Assembly: GCA_905199135.1 (NCBI GenBank)
Contig: CAJKFC010000027.1
Coordinates: forward strand, 1 to 19,638
Length of the DNA stretch: 19,638 nucleotides
Direction of reading: 5' to 3'
Origin: an uncultured Eubacteriales bacterium
Lineage (GTDB): Bacteria; Bacillota; Clostridia; Oscillospirales; Butyricicoccaceae
A program made the translations under genes and the position numbers. The notes under the pieces were generated by a model. The model was given only the letters and a program-made list of their open reading frames with translations. It made no database searches and was not told where the DNA came from. This document shows, in pieces, positions 7,035-13,446 of the stretch; positions within the stretch are counted from its first letter, which is position 1, and every line of letters starts with the position of its first letter.

Positions 7035-7592
7035 TTAGAGCTTTATGTCCTTTAATTTTACCAACTGACCGTTCCAGACAGCCACATACATTCCGTCAGA
7101 TCGTGTGACGATATACGGGGCGAGCTTTTTGTGGTATATTATTCCTTGAGCTTCGCCGACCAGCTTTGCGAAAGATACGGTGTCTCTGCCGTTTTGCGGC
7201 AGGGCTTCGGCATACGGAAGAATGATGTATGATATGGCGGGGTTGACTACCGTCATCTGCTTTCTACTGATTTCAGCCGTATTGCCGTTTGAAATTACCG
7301 TAAGCTTTTTGGGTACAAAATATGCCGACGGCGTCAAACTGCACATAGGATAGAAGATTATGTAGCTTTCCAGAAGTGATACCGCAATTTTAAGATATAT
7401 CGGCGCATCTTTGAAAAGATTAAAACGGAAATAATATACAATTAAGGCGAAAACGGACGGTGGGAACAGAAGAAATCTGAGAGAAGGGGACAGGTTCGGC
7501 ATTGTCCTTCCGAAAAACAACGGTTTAAAAACAGGTATCATCAGTAAAGACAAAATAATGAGAGTGACATACTCATAAATTCCGATGTTCAT
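7035..7592 (-). CDS. Array membrane protein, paralogue 1 (unknown family)
   Basis: A 185-residue protein with three or four N-terminal hydrophobic segments (roughly residues 8-27, 39-58 and 65-88) and a ~90-residue soluble C-terminal domain. It shares a common plan with the proteins encoded at 9202-9774, 9786-10346 and 10362-10907: an FxPLFFGR-like motif after the first helix, a KLTVISNGNTAEISRKQ stretch, a S-Y-I-I-L-P-Y-A-E-A-L-P-Q block, a DTVSFAKL block, and a C-terminal DGMYVAVWNGQLVKLKDI. It is the most divergent member (IPVF in place of CPLF). Its ATG lies 35 bases after the end of the TPM-like gene upstream with an AGGAGG site, so the two are probably one operon. Function unknown; no catalytic motif is visible. 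Confidence 0.8.
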   Translation of the reverse strand: MNIGIYEYVTLIILSLLMIPVFKPLFFGRTMPNLSPSLRFLLFPPSVFALIVYYFRFNLFKDAPIYLKIAVSLLESYIIFYPMCSLTPSAYFVPKKLTVISNGNTAEISRKQMTVVNPAISYIILPYAEALPQNGRDTVSFAKLVGEAQGIIYHKKLAPYIVTRSDGMYVAVWNGQLVKLKDIKL

Positions 7593-7627
7593 TGTTGAGC
7601 CTCCTTGTCTTTAGTGTTTTAGATAGA

Positions 7628-8293
7628 TTATACAGCTTTTTTGCTTTTTCTGACTATTACAAACACTGCGATGACTATGATTACGGCAGCGGCTGCGATG
7701 TATATGACTGTGTTGCCGCCTTTCTCGGCAAAGAAATCGGGGTCTATGGCTTTGTATTTTTCAATGAGAGCTTCGCCTTCGGCATTGTCTGTCAGCTCCA
7801 TGCCTTTTGTAAGACGGCTGAAAAGAGCAGCGTCGCCGTTTTCTATCCTTTCTTCCGCTGTAAGAGAGGTGTCGTCATAACAGCTTTTTATAGCGGCTAT
7901 GTCTTCGTCGGAAAGATACTGCTTGTCGGTGTTATAGACTTCAATGTGAGACTGATTGTGAAAAATTGATACAACTACGGCTACTTTAGGCCACTTTCCT
8001 TCGCCCTTTAAAACGCCATTCTTTTCGTCAAGCTCAAGCTGACTGTCTATCTGGCTTTTTGACCTTTCAATAAGCTCTTCGAAATCTTCGCCTATGTCCT
8101 CCGATCCGCGATAAATTATATAATTATAAAAACCGGCTTTGGACAGGGCGTCGGCGGTATTGCGAGCCGATGATGAGATAGGATTATTGATATCGTCAAG
8201 GGTGCCTTTTGGGAAACCGCCTATCTCTCCGGCAAAACAACAACAAGTAAAAATCGATAAAATAGCTGCCACAGAAAGTATGCGTTTTAACAT
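7628..8293 (-). CDS. Secreted, C-terminally anchored TPM-like protein A
   Basis: A 221-residue protein. I chose the ATG at 8293 rather than upstream ones because an AGGAGG site (8301-8306) precedes it and a signal peptide begins there (MLKRILSVAAILSIF, cleavage expected near CCCFAGE). The extracellular part has alternating helices and strands, with AGFYNYIIYRG and WPKVAVVVSIFHNQSHIEVYN. A conserved tail reads DDTSLTAEERIENGDAALFS. A single membrane helix (about residues 190-213) precedes a KKAV cytoplasmic end. The fold pattern resembles the TPM domain (DUF477-type) of membrane-tethered proteins; I hold this loosely. It is a paralogue of the protein encoded at 8508-9152 (shared WPxVxVV, AxERIENGxAAL and PDF). 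It has its own promoter and is followed by array paralogue 1. Confidence 0.78.
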   Translation of the reverse strand: MLKRILSVAAILSIFTCCCFAGEIGGFPKGTLDDINNPISSSARNTADALSKAGFYNYIIYRGSEDIGEDFEELIERSKSQIDSQLELDEKNGVLKGEGKWPKVAVVVSIFHNQSHIEVYNTDKQYLSDEDIAAIKSCYDDTSLTAEERIENGDAALFSRLTKGMELTDNAEGEALIEKYKAIDPDFFAEKGGNTVIYIAAAAVIIVIAVFVIVRKSKKAV

Positions 8294-8348
8294 AATAAAA
8301 CCTCCTTTTAGTGCAAAATGTGATATTATATGACCATTATGTAAATAA

Positions 8349-8377
8349 AATGTAACATATTTTGCATAAAGTGTCAA
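8349..8377 (-). promoter_or_regulatory. Array promoter 3 (TPM-like protein A)
   Basis: On the minus strand, TTGACA (8372-8377) and TACATT (8349-8354) with a 17-base spacer. The spacer contains CAAAATATG (8356-8364), whose terminal TATG is a TRTG -16 element. The same box in the same register occurs in the other two array promoters. Confidence 0.7.
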
Positions 8378-8462
8378 TATACATTTCCTGTTACAAAAGC
8401 AAAACAAAAAATAACACAAAATGTTAAGATGTATTTGGAAAATATATTGTATATCTGCAAAA

Positions 8463-8492
8463 AAATAAGCCCCGAAGGGCTTTTATTTTTTT
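8463..8492 (-). terminator. Terminator after TPM-like protein B
   Basis: AAGCCC pairs with GGGCTT around CGAA, with A/T runs on both sides, so it can act in either direction. It lies just downstream (minus sense) of the stop at 8508 and ends the transcript that comes from the upstream array genes. Confidence 0.75.
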
Positions 8493-8507
8493 GCATGGGA
8501 AAAGGTT

Positions 8508-9152
8508 TTACGCCGATTTCTTTTTGAGTACAAAATAGACGACAAAGGTCAGCGCGATGCAGCCGCCTGCGTAAAAATATGCGGCGACGGGGCGTTTGAA
8601 ATCGGGGTTGAGCTCGCCGTACACCTTCAAAAGCTCCTTGCCCTCCTCGGTGTGCTTCATCTTCATGTCCTGGGTGATGAGGGAGTAGAGGGCGGCGCCG
8701 CCGTTTTCGATGCGCTCGGCCGCCGATTTGTCGGTGTCGCGGTAATAGCTTTCGATTTCTTCAAGCTCTTCCTCTGTGAGGGTCAGAGGCTCGTCATACT
8801 CGATTTTTATGCCGTCAAAGCGGTCGGAAAAGACCACCGTCACCGTGGGCCATTCCTCGGGCATCTGGCTCGACGCCAGATCGGCTTCTCGGGCGGCGGA
8901 AAACAGCTTTTTGGAGTCCTGCGCCAACTCGTCAAAGCTTATAAATTTGCTCTGAATGCCCTCATAGCGGAAAAGGGCATAGATGTCGGCCTTGAAAAAA
9001 GCCTTTGTGATGTCCTCGGACACGGAATTTATGTAGGCCAGCTCGTCTACCGAATAGTTTACTTCGGTAAAACCTTCGATAACCGGGGCGAGAGCCAAAG
9101 CGCTTTGGGCAAAAAGGGCGAAAATAAGGGCAAAAGCGATATATTTTTTCAT
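8508..9152 (-). CDS. Secreted, C-terminally anchored TPM-like protein B
   Basis: A 214-residue paralogue of the protein encoded at 7628-8293. It has a signal peptide (MKKYIAFALIFALFAQSALA, cleavage near residues 20-21), an extracellular alpha/beta domain, a single C-terminal helix (about 188-209) and a KKKSA end. Motifs shared with its partner are WPTVTVVFSDRFDGIKIEY, a DTDKSAAERIENGGAALYS block and LNPDFK. A TPM-like fold is my inference from the strand-helix order, not from a diagnostic motif. It has an AGGAGG-type site and its own promoter, whose -35 overlaps the stop codon of the gene before it. The start Met is well supported by the signal peptide. Confidence 0.8.
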   Translation of the reverse strand: MKKYIAFALIFALFAQSALALAPVIEGFTEVNYSVDELAYINSVSEDITKAFFKADIYALFRYEGIQSKFISFDELAQDSKKLFSAAREADLASSQMPEEWPTVTVVFSDRFDGIKIEYDEPLTLTEEELEEIESYYRDTDKSAAERIENGGAALYSLITQDMKMKHTEEGKELLKVYGELNPDFKRPVAAYFYAGGCIALTFVVYFVLKKKSA

Positions 9153-9176
9153 GGCGGCCTCCTGCTTTTTTATAAT

Positions 9177-9205
9177 ATCATATCACATTTTGCCCTCACC
9201 GTCAA
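9177..9205 (-). promoter_or_regulatory. Array promoter 2 (TPM-like protein B)
   Basis: On the minus strand, TTGACG (9200-9205) and TATGAT (9177-9182) with a 17-base spacer containing CAAAATGTG (9184-9192). The -35 overlaps the stop codon of the preceding array gene (9202-9204), so this promoter is internal to the array. Confidence 0.65.
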
Positions 9206-9774
9206 TTTAAGTCATAAAGGGAAATGTCTTTCAGCCCCACAAGCTGACCCATGTATACGGCGGCGTAGACCTGTCCGTCCATTACGGTGAAAAAGGGCAT
9301 GACATGCTCTTCGGTGAGAAACCGTCCGGCTGTTGGCGGCAGCTTTATTGTGTGCACCGTGTGCCTGTCCTTTTGAGGTATGGCGTCGGCGTGGCTGAGC
9401 AGGGAATAGGAGATGTAGTTGGGGGCAACCATTATCTGATTTCTGTCGATTTCGGTTTTGACCGAGCCGAAAAGGAGCGCAAGCTTTTTGGGGCGGAACA
9501 GGGCGGGTATATAGCCGCCGCTCATAGGAAGCCATAAAGCTGCGGAAAACCACAGAGCTATGTCTGCAAAGAACAGATACCTGCCGTCACCGTAAATATT
9601 GTCGGGCTTGCACCATATCACCAGAAGCATGGCGAAAAAATATGGATTGAACAGGGCTATTCGTTTGGAAATCGAAAAGTCGGGGCTGTTTTTCCCGAAA
9701 AAAAGCTCGAGAAAAAGAGGGCAGGACAGCCGCAGTAAAATCACCGCGGCGGTGAAAAAATACAGGTCGTTCAT
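9202..9774 (-). CDS. Array membrane protein, paralogue 2 (unknown family)
   Basis: A 190-residue member of the four-protein family. It has N-terminal hydrophobic segments at about residues 5-24, 42-60 and 67-88, a SCPLFLELFFGK motif after the first, and a soluble C-terminal domain with KKLALLFGSVKTEIDRNQ, SYSLLSHADAIPQ, DRHTVHTIKLP and DGQVYAAVYMGQLVGLKDI. It has a slightly extended C-terminus (SLYDLN). The ATG is 11 bases after the stop of the next array gene upstream, with a GGTGAGG site, so it is in an operon with it. Function unknown. Confidence 0.82.
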   Translation of the reverse strand: MNDLYFFTAAVILLRLSCPLFLELFFGKNSPDFSISKRIALFNPYFFAMLLVIWCKPDNIYGDGRYLFFADIALWFSAALWLPMSGGYIPALFRPKKLALLFGSVKTEIDRNQIMVAPNYISYSLLSHADAIPQKDRHTVHTIKLPPTAGRFLTEEHVMPFFTVMDGQVYAAVYMGQLVGLKDISLYDLN

Positions 9775-9785
9775 AACCTCACCTT

Positions 9786-10346
9786 TCAGACCGAAAAGTT
9801 CCTGACCGTTACCACTTCCCCCATGTATACGGCGGCGTAGACCTGTCCGCCGTCCTTGAAATACACATATTTATTGAGGGGATAGGAGGAAAAGAGCTTT
9901 TCGGGGGGATTTTCCAGCTTTATCATATGTACCGTGTCTTTTACGCCGACTGGCAGCGACTGCGCATAGGACAAAATCATATATGACACCCTCGGCGTGG
10001 CTGTCACAATCTGTTTTCTCGTGATGACGGCGGTTTTGCCGTCGTGCAGCAGGGTCAGTCTGTACGGGCGGAGAAAGGGCAGAAGCCCAAACTTTATGGG
10101 ATAGAACATGGCGGTAAGCTGCATGGCGAATACCGCCATCATAAAGTAAAACGGCTGACCTCTGAGCATTTCGGGCAGCTCCAGAAAGCTCATTACAATT
10201 ATTACAATGGTGGGCAGAAAGAGCATATTGCGCTCGACCCAGCCGAGTTTTTTGAATCTTCTGCCGAAGAGCAGATGCATAAAAAGGGGACAGAGCAGGA
10301 AGAGAGATATGACTGATGCGGTATAGATATATACTTTATTCGGCAT
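9786..10346 (-). CDS. Array membrane protein, paralogue 3 (unknown family)
   Basis: A 186-residue member of the same family, with hydrophobic segments at about residues 6-27, 41-60 and 66-86. An LCPLFMHLLFGRRF motif follows the first helix. The soluble domain carries RLTLLHDGKTAVITRKQ, SYMILSYAQSLP, KDTVHMIKLEN and GGQVYAAVYMGEVVTVRNF. Across the family the C-terminal G-x-Y-A-A-V-x-M-G block is the best conserved part. The AAGGAGG site and 15-base gap to the gene upstream indicate a shared transcript. Cytoplasmic location of the C-terminal domain is likely if there are three helices with N-out, but the helix count is uncertain. Confidence 0.83.
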   Translation of the reverse strand: MPNKVYIYTASVISLFLLCPLFMHLLFGRRFKKLGWVERNMLFLPTIVIIVMSFLELPEMLRGQPFYFMMAVFAMQLTAMFYPIKFGLLPFLRPYRLTLLHDGKTAVITRKQIVTATPRVSYMILSYAQSLPVGVKDTVHMIKLENPPEKLFSSYPLNKYVYFKDGGQVYAAVYMGEVVTVRNFSV

Positions 10347-10361
10347 AATTACACCTCCTTA

Positions 10362-10907
10362 TCAGATATCTACGCCCTTGAGTTTCACCACCACTCCCAT
10401 GCAGACGGCGGCGTAAAGTCCGTCGGGGAGGGATATGAGATATTTGTATGGCAGGTCGGCGGAGGTATTTTCAAGCTTTACGAGGAAAACAGTGTCCTTG
10501 TCGAGCTGGGGCACAGCCTCGGTATGTGACAGAATGAAACGGGAAATGAGACCGTGGATAAAGATAAGCTGTTTTCTGCGAACTTCTATTTTGCGGTCTT
10601 TATATATTATAGTCAGCTTTTTGGAGGCGGCAAACATTCTGAACACATCGCTTATGGGATAGAACATGACCGACATCTGAAGGCAGTAAAGGGGAATTAA
10701 AAACCAGAAGGGGGCATCAAAAGACAAGATTGTGGGAAACCATAACCAAAGAATAAAGGCGAGCGTCGAGGGCAGAAAGAGCAGACGGCGCACCGGCATG
10801 GAGAGATATGGGAACTTTCTGCCGAAAAGCAGAGAGCTGAAAAGGGGGCAAAGCAGATAGAGAACGATGAGGATCGCGGTGTACTGGTACAGACTCAGAT
10901 TGAACAT
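10362..10907 (-). CDS. Array membrane protein, paralogue 4 (unknown family; first gene of array)
   Basis: A 181-residue member and the promoter-proximal gene of the array. Helices lie at about residues 8-28, 41-60 and 67-86. C20-P-L-F and F28-G-R-K-F follow the first helix. The soluble domain has KKLTIIYKDRKIEVRRKQ, SRFILSHTEAVPQ, DKDTVFLVKLEN and DGLYAAVCMGVVVKLKGVDI. The repeated pattern K-L-x-(V/I/L), I-x-R-K-Q, A-x-x-x-P, D-T-V and Y-A-A-V-x-M-G-x-V-V is seen in all four. An AGAGGAGG site precedes the ATG, and a near-consensus promoter lies 40-70 bases upstream. No known domain recognised. Confidence 0.83.
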   Translation of the reverse strand: MFNLSLYQYTAILIVLYLLCPLFSSLLFGRKFPYLSMPVRRLLFLPSTLAFILWLWFPTILSFDAPFWFLIPLYCLQMSVMFYPISDVFRMFAASKKLTIIYKDRKIEVRRKQLIFIHGLISRFILSHTEAVPQLDKDTVFLVKLENTSADLPYKYLISLPDGLYAAVCMGVVVKLKGVDI

Positions 10908-10949
10908 AATTTACCTCCTCTTTAAATAATGTAAACTATTCTTTGTCAG

Positions 10950-10978
10950 ATTATAACATATTTTGTAAAATATATCAA
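10950..10978 (-). promoter_or_regulatory. Array promoter 1 (lead promoter of the membrane-protein array)
   Basis: On the minus strand, TTGATA (10973-10978) and TATAAT (10950-10955) with a 17-base spacer that includes CAAAATATG (10957-10965). It should drive 10907 through 9202 and perhaps on to the terminator near 8463-8492. Confidence 0.8.
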
Positions 10979-11040
10979 TAGTTTTTGGCAAAAATAACCC
11001 CGATAGCGAAAGGGAAGTTTTTTTGTAATATGATTGTAAC

Positions 11041-11069
11041 TTGACTTTAAAGCCGATACATTATATAAT
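11041..11069 (+). promoter_or_regulatory. smpB promoter
   Basis: TTGACT (11041-11046) and TATAAT (11064-11069) with a 17-base spacer, then an AAAGGAGGT site just before ATG 11103. It lies back to back with array promoter 1. Confidence 0.85.
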
Positions 11070-11102
11070 AGGCTTGTACGAACAGACAAAGGAGGTACGC
11101 CT

Positions 11103-11567
11103 ATGGACAAATCGGGCACAAAACAGATAGCCGCCAACCGTAAAGCGTACCACGACTATTTTGTCGAGGACCGCTTCGAGGCCGGTATAGCCTTAAAGGG
11201 CACCGAGGTAAAGTCGCTCCGCGCCGGCACGGTCAGCATGAAAGAGTGCTTCTGCGCCGTAAAGGACGGCGAGCTTTTTGTATACGGCATGCACATCAGC
11301 CCCTATGAAAAGGGCAATATTTTCAACAAAGACCCTCTGAGGGTGAGAAAGCTTCTGATGCACAGGCGTGAGATAACCCGTCTTGCATCTCTCGCGGCGC
11401 AAAAGGGCTATTCTCTCATTCCCCTTTCTCTCTACTTTAAAAATTCAAAGGTCAAGGTGGAGCTGGGGCTTTGCAGAGGTAAAAAGATATACGACAAGCG
11501 CGACAGCGCTGCCGAAAAGGACAGCAAAAGGCTTATAGAGAGAAGTTTAAAGGAGCGAAGAGTATGA
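11103..11567 (+). CDS. smpB: SsrA-binding protein SmpB
   Basis: A 154-residue partner of tmRNA in trans-translation; it binds the tRNA-like domain and brings it into the ribosomal A site of stalled complexes. Recognised by NRKAYHDYFVEDRFEAGIALKGTEVKSLR at the N-terminus, then YGMHISPYEKGNIFNKDP, RKLLMHRREI, GYSLIPLSLYFKNSKVKVELGLCRGKKIYDKRD, and the basic C-terminal tail that enters the mRNA channel (KRLIERSLKERRV). Length is normal for the family. A clear promoter and AAAGGAGGT site fix the start. The stop overlaps the following gene by four bases (ATGA), and ssrA lies about 1.1 kb downstream, so the two components of the system are in one locus. Confidence 0.97.
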   Translation: MDKSGTKQIAANRKAYHDYFVEDRFEAGIALKGTEVKSLRAGTVSMKECFCAVKDGELFVYGMHISPYEKGNIFNKDPLRVRKLLMHRREITRLASLAAQKGYSLIPLSLYFKNSKVKVELGLCRGKKIYDKRDSAAEKDSKRLIERSLKERRV

Positions 11568-12601
11568 GAAAGATAAGACTCGGCAGAACAGGCATAGAGG
11601 CCACAGCCCAGTCCTTCGGCGCTCTGCCCATCCAGCGTACAGAGACCGAGGAGGCCGTCAGGATTTTAAGGGCGGCTGTGGACGGCGGCATAAACTATTT
11701 TGACACGGCGAGAGCCTACACCGACAGCGAGGAGAAGATAGGCAAGGCATTTTCACCCTCGGTGCGTCAGGGCATATACATCGCCACCAAGAGCGGAGGC
11801 AAAAACAAGGAGGCCGTTCTGAACGACATCCGCAAGAGCCTCTCACTTTTAAAGACCGACTATGTGGATCTTCTCCAGGCCCACAACATAACGGCTGTTC
11901 CCGATGAAAACGACGAGAACAGCATATACGCAGGCCTCAAAGAGGCTCAGCGCCTGGGATACTGCCGCTTTATCGGCGTCACGAGCCACAGGCTCGATGT
12001 GGCAAAGGCGGCAATAGAGACAGGTCTTTATGACACAATGCAGTTCCCCATCTCCTACCTCTCGGCAAAAGAGGATCTGGAGCTTATCGATATGTGCAAA
12101 AAGGCCGACATGGGCATGGTTGCCATGAAAGGTCTTGCGGGCGGAGCAATTTCGTCGGCGAAAGCCGCGGCCGCCTTTATGAATCTCCCCCCGACGCTGC
12201 TGCCCATATGGGGTATTCAGCACATGTGGGAGCTTGAGGAGTTTTTGGAGTACGGCAAGAATCCTCCCGAGATGACCGAGGAGCTTCAGGCCGCCATTGC
12301 CAAGGACAAGGTGGAGCTTTCGGGCAACTTCTGCCGCGCCTGCGGATACTGTATGCCCTGCACAGCAGCTCCCGAGATGGAGATGAACACCACCATGAGA
12401 ATGTATTTCAATCTGAGAAGAATGCCTCCCGAGCAGTTCCTGTCGGAGCACTGGCAGAAGCAGATGCTCATGATTGAAAAATGCATCAACTGCGGCGCCT
12501 GCAAGAGACGCTGCCCTTACGGGCTCGACTGTCCGGCGGTTTTAAAGAGAAATCTCGCCGATTACAGAGAGTTCTGCAAGGCCCACGGAATAATTATATA
12601 A
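11564..12601 (+). CDS. Aldo/keto reductase with C-terminal 4Fe-4S domain
   Basis: A 345-residue oxidoreductase. Residues 1-~235 are an aldo/keto reductase barrel with the catalytic tetrad D47, Y52, K76 and H107 visible (in YFDTARAY, ATKSG and LQAHN). The C-terminal third is cysteine-rich: C257-x2-C-x2-C-x2-C, then a ferredoxin-like C307-x2-C310-x2-C313-x3-C317-P. This fusion is widespread in anaerobes and commonly annotated as aldo/keto reductase or Fe-S oxidoreductase; the substrate is unknown. The clusters suggest electron exchange with ferredoxin-type carriers rather than, or in addition to, NAD(P)H. The ATG overlaps the smpB stop. A functional tie to trans-translation is not implied. Confidence 0.9.
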   Translation: MRKIRLGRTGIEATAQSFGALPIQRTETEEAVRILRAAVDGGINYFDTARAYTDSEEKIGKAFSPSVRQGIYIATKSGGKNKEAVLNDIRKSLSLLKTDYVDLLQAHNITAVPDENDENSIYAGLKEAQRLGYCRFIGVTSHRLDVAKAAIETGLYDTMQFPISYLSAKEDLELIDMCKKADMGMVAMKGLAGGAISSAKAAAAFMNLPPTLLPIWGIQHMWELEEFLEYGKNPPEMTEELQAAIAKDKVELSGNFCRACGYCMPCTAAPEMEMNTTMRMYFNLRRMPPEQFLSEHWQKQMLMIEKCINCGACKRRCPYGLDCPAVLKRNLADYREFCKAHGIII

Positions 12602-12606
12602 CCTTA

Positions 12607-12629
12607 AAGGGGGAGAAAACCTCCCCCTT
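12607..12629 (+). terminator. GC-rich hairpin after the aldo/keto reductase gene (no T run)
   Basis: AAGGGGGAG (12607-12615) pairs exactly with CTCCCCCTT (12621-12629) around AAAAC. No T run follows; instead the mature tmRNA 5' end begins 8 bases later. It may be a weak terminator, an RNA-stabilising stem, or a processing signal. Confidence 0.5.
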
Positions 12630-12636
12630 CATATAA

Positions 12637-12980
12637 GGGGGCGTAAAGGTTTCGACGGGGATCCTGAAGTATGTTAAGCGAGCAGAGCGGGTGCGGTCTC
12701 TTCAAAACGCACACTTATAAATTAACTAACAACAAAACTTTAGTTGCTGCTTAATTAAAGCGGCCGTCCGGTCGGGAGGGCTACGAACCGATGTCAGGGC
12801 GTGGAACAGTAGCGTCCGTGAGTTTATAAAGCTTTGAATAAGCCACGCATCATGAAGCTACCGAAAAAAGCAGTCGGGCAGTTGACGGCTTTTTGAGGGA
12901 ATGTAAAGATCTGCCTACGCTCGTAGAAAGACATGTGGACGGGTTTTCGGACAGGGGTTCGACTCCCCTCGCCTCCACCA
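12637..12980 (+). ncRNA. ssrA: Transfer-messenger RNA (tmRNA, one-piece)
   Basis: A 344-base RNA that rescues stalled ribosomes and tags the nascent protein for proteolysis. The 5' GGGGGCG (12637-12643) pairs with the 3' CGCCTCC (12970-12976), followed by ACCA. GGTTTCGACGGGGAT near the 5' end and the T-arm GGGTTCGACTCCCCT at the 3' end are diagnostic. The tag frame ends at TAA 12752-12754 after AAC AAC AAA ACT TTA GTT GCT GCT, so the tag ends NNKTLVAA. The first tag codon is not certain (probably near 12704-12710). The tag has VAA rather than the usual LAA end. I see no clear promoter in the 36 bases before it, so it may rely on upstream transcription plus processing. Confidence 0.96.
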
Positions 12981-12990
12981 TACATAATAA

Positions 12991-13066
12991 GGGCTCGTAG
13001 CTCAGTTGGGAGAGCGCTGCGTTCGCATCGCAGAGGTCAAGGGTTCGACTCCCTCCGGGTCCACCA
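12991..13066 (+). tRNA. tRNA-Ala (anticodon CGC)
   Basis: A 76-base cloverleaf with CCA encoded. The acceptor stem GGGCTCG/CGGGTCC contains the G3:U70 pair that determines alanine identity. The D-arm includes GTAGCTCAGTTGGGAGAGC. The anticodon stem CTGCG/CGCAG flanks loop TTCGCAT, with CGC at 13024-13026 reading GCG. The T-arm is GGGTTCGACTCCC. It lies 10 bases after tmRNA and is likely co-transcribed with it. Confidence 0.96.
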
Positions 13067-13096
13067 AAAAAGGCTTGCATATGCAAGCCTTTTTAT
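13067..13096. terminator. Bidirectional terminator after tRNA-Ala
   Basis: A near-perfect palindrome, AAAGGCTTGCA / TGCAAGCCTTT, followed by T-rich sequence. A runs precede it, so it can also end the small minus-strand gene. Confidence 0.88.
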
Positions 13097-13100
13097 TTTT

Positions 13101-13280
13101 TCATATCTGCTTTTCCATTGCCCACAGTTTGTAGGGGGAGAATTTTACCGTGTATCTCTGACCCTTTTTGCCGCAGCCGGGGCACATGCCGGTGAGCTCC
13201 ACAGAGGGGTCATTTTCGCGCCATCCGTAAACCTTCTGGCGGTAGATGAGATTGCCCGTGCCGAATACAGGGAAGACCAT
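13101..13280 (-). CDS. Small CxxC membrane protein or its remnant
   Basis: A minus-strand frame ending at TGA 13101 encodes 59 residues from the ATG at 13280. It continues open to about 13388, but without ATG, GTG or TTG in the added part. The sequence reads like real protein: a hydrophobic stretch (IKFTGIFGAAVMVFPVFGTG), then NLIYRQKVYGWREND, then CPGC followed by GKKGQRYTVKFSPYKLW. The hydrophobic stretch begins before the only ATG, and no ribosome binding site precedes that ATG, so either the start is lost (pseudogene), a rare start codon is used, or translation starts inside. The CPGC pair may be half of a zinc ribbon. It is convergent with the tRNA and shares its terminator. Confidence 0.4.
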   Translation of the reverse strand: MVFPVFGTGNLIYRQKVYGWRENDPSVELTGMCPGCGKKGQRYTVKFSPYKLWAMEKQI

Positions 13281-13357
13281 GACGGCGGCACCGAAAATTC
13301 CCGTAAATTTGATAAGTCCTTTATTGTCAAGGGCGGCGGAAACTTTTGGGGTTTCGC

Positions 13358-13386
13358 TTGCAAATAAAGAAAAAAATTGGTATAAT
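13358..13386 (+). promoter_or_regulatory. Promoter for the 13447-14124 gene
   Basis: TTGCAA (13358-13363) and TATAAT (13381-13386) with a 17-base spacer, followed by an ACGGAGGT site ahead of ATG 13447. It overlaps the upstream end of the minus-strand open frame. Confidence 0.75.
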
Positions 13387-13446
13387 ATTTACAACAAGTT
13401 TACAAATCGCCGAGGATTTTCTTAAAGCAGAAAACGGAGGTATGCT

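Noticed and set aside
8294..8419. Longer N-terminus for TPM-like protein A, starting at 8419
   Set aside because: It would read through the promoter and ribosome binding site and would bury the signal peptide; the ATG at 8293 has AGGAGG at the right distance.
12850..13086. Minus-strand 78-residue frame over tmRNA and tRNA-Ala
   Set aside because: This is a well-known type of spurious frame antisense to tRNA genes; the RNA genes are certain.
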